Below, piece by piece: positions 7,995 through 10,820 of a stretch of 10,820 bases of DNA. The position numbers were made by a program, and so were the translations under genes. Below the pieces are notes generated by a model that was not told where the DNA came from, made no database searches, and worked only from the letters and a program-made list of their open reading frames with translations. The stretch comes from Deltaproteobacteria bacterium (lineage in GTDB: Bacteria > Desulfobacterota > Binatia > Binatales > Binataceae). The DNA lies in contig JAJXYM010000034.1 of NCBI GenBank assembly GCA_021780585.1, positions 1 to 10,820 on the forward strand, in the 5' to 3' direction. The stretch's first letter is position 1; each line of letters starts with the position of its first letter.

Positions 7995-10820
<2,826 letters not shown>

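Overview
The window is a GC-rich, almost fully coding stretch, with every supported gene on the + strand. It suggests a free-living, non-Firmicute bacterium of uncertain phylum. Base composition and gene order would fit an uncultured soil or sediment lineage, but nothing here fixes the taxon. The palindrome GCGATCGC is clearly enriched (seven copies).

Layout: (1) positions 1-297 hold the 3' end of an acyl-CoA dehydrogenase-family gene cut by the window edge. (2) 337-2598 is uvrB, the damage-recognition helicase of nucleotide excision repair, with an unusual basic C-terminal tail. (3) 2599-2880 is a 282-base intergenic region holding a regulatory leader: a sigma70-like promoter, a hairpin matching the PyrR-binding loop of Bacillus-type pyr attenuators, a competing long antiterminator pairing, an intrinsic terminator with seven Ts, and a possible 40-codon leader peptide whose stop overlaps the pyrR start. 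(4) 2881 to the right edge is a pyrimidine operon: pyrR, a fused pyrB gene, pyrC, carA, carB. carB runs off the window just before its allosteric domain.

Together these genes make carbamoyl phosphate (CarAB), carbamoyl-aspartate (PyrB) and dihydroorotate (PyrC), the first three steps of de novo UMP synthesis. PyrR is placed to sense UMP/PRPP and act on the leader RNA. Junctions are very tight (a 3-base gap, then two GTGA overlaps), which implies translational coupling.

The most striking object is the fused pyrB product (649 aa). It has an apparently intact aspartate carbamoyltransferase catalytic chain, then a four-cysteine zinc module like the C-terminal domain of the regulatory chain PyrI, then an unassigned linker, then a second complete PyrR-like phosphoribosyltransferase domain. 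The PyrI effector-binding domain is absent. A reasonable hypothesis is that the PyrR-like domain has replaced it as the nucleotide sensor, giving one operon that uses the PyrR fold both on RNA and on the committed enzyme. I do not know of a described PyrB-PyrI(zinc)-PyrR protein, but I could not search for one.
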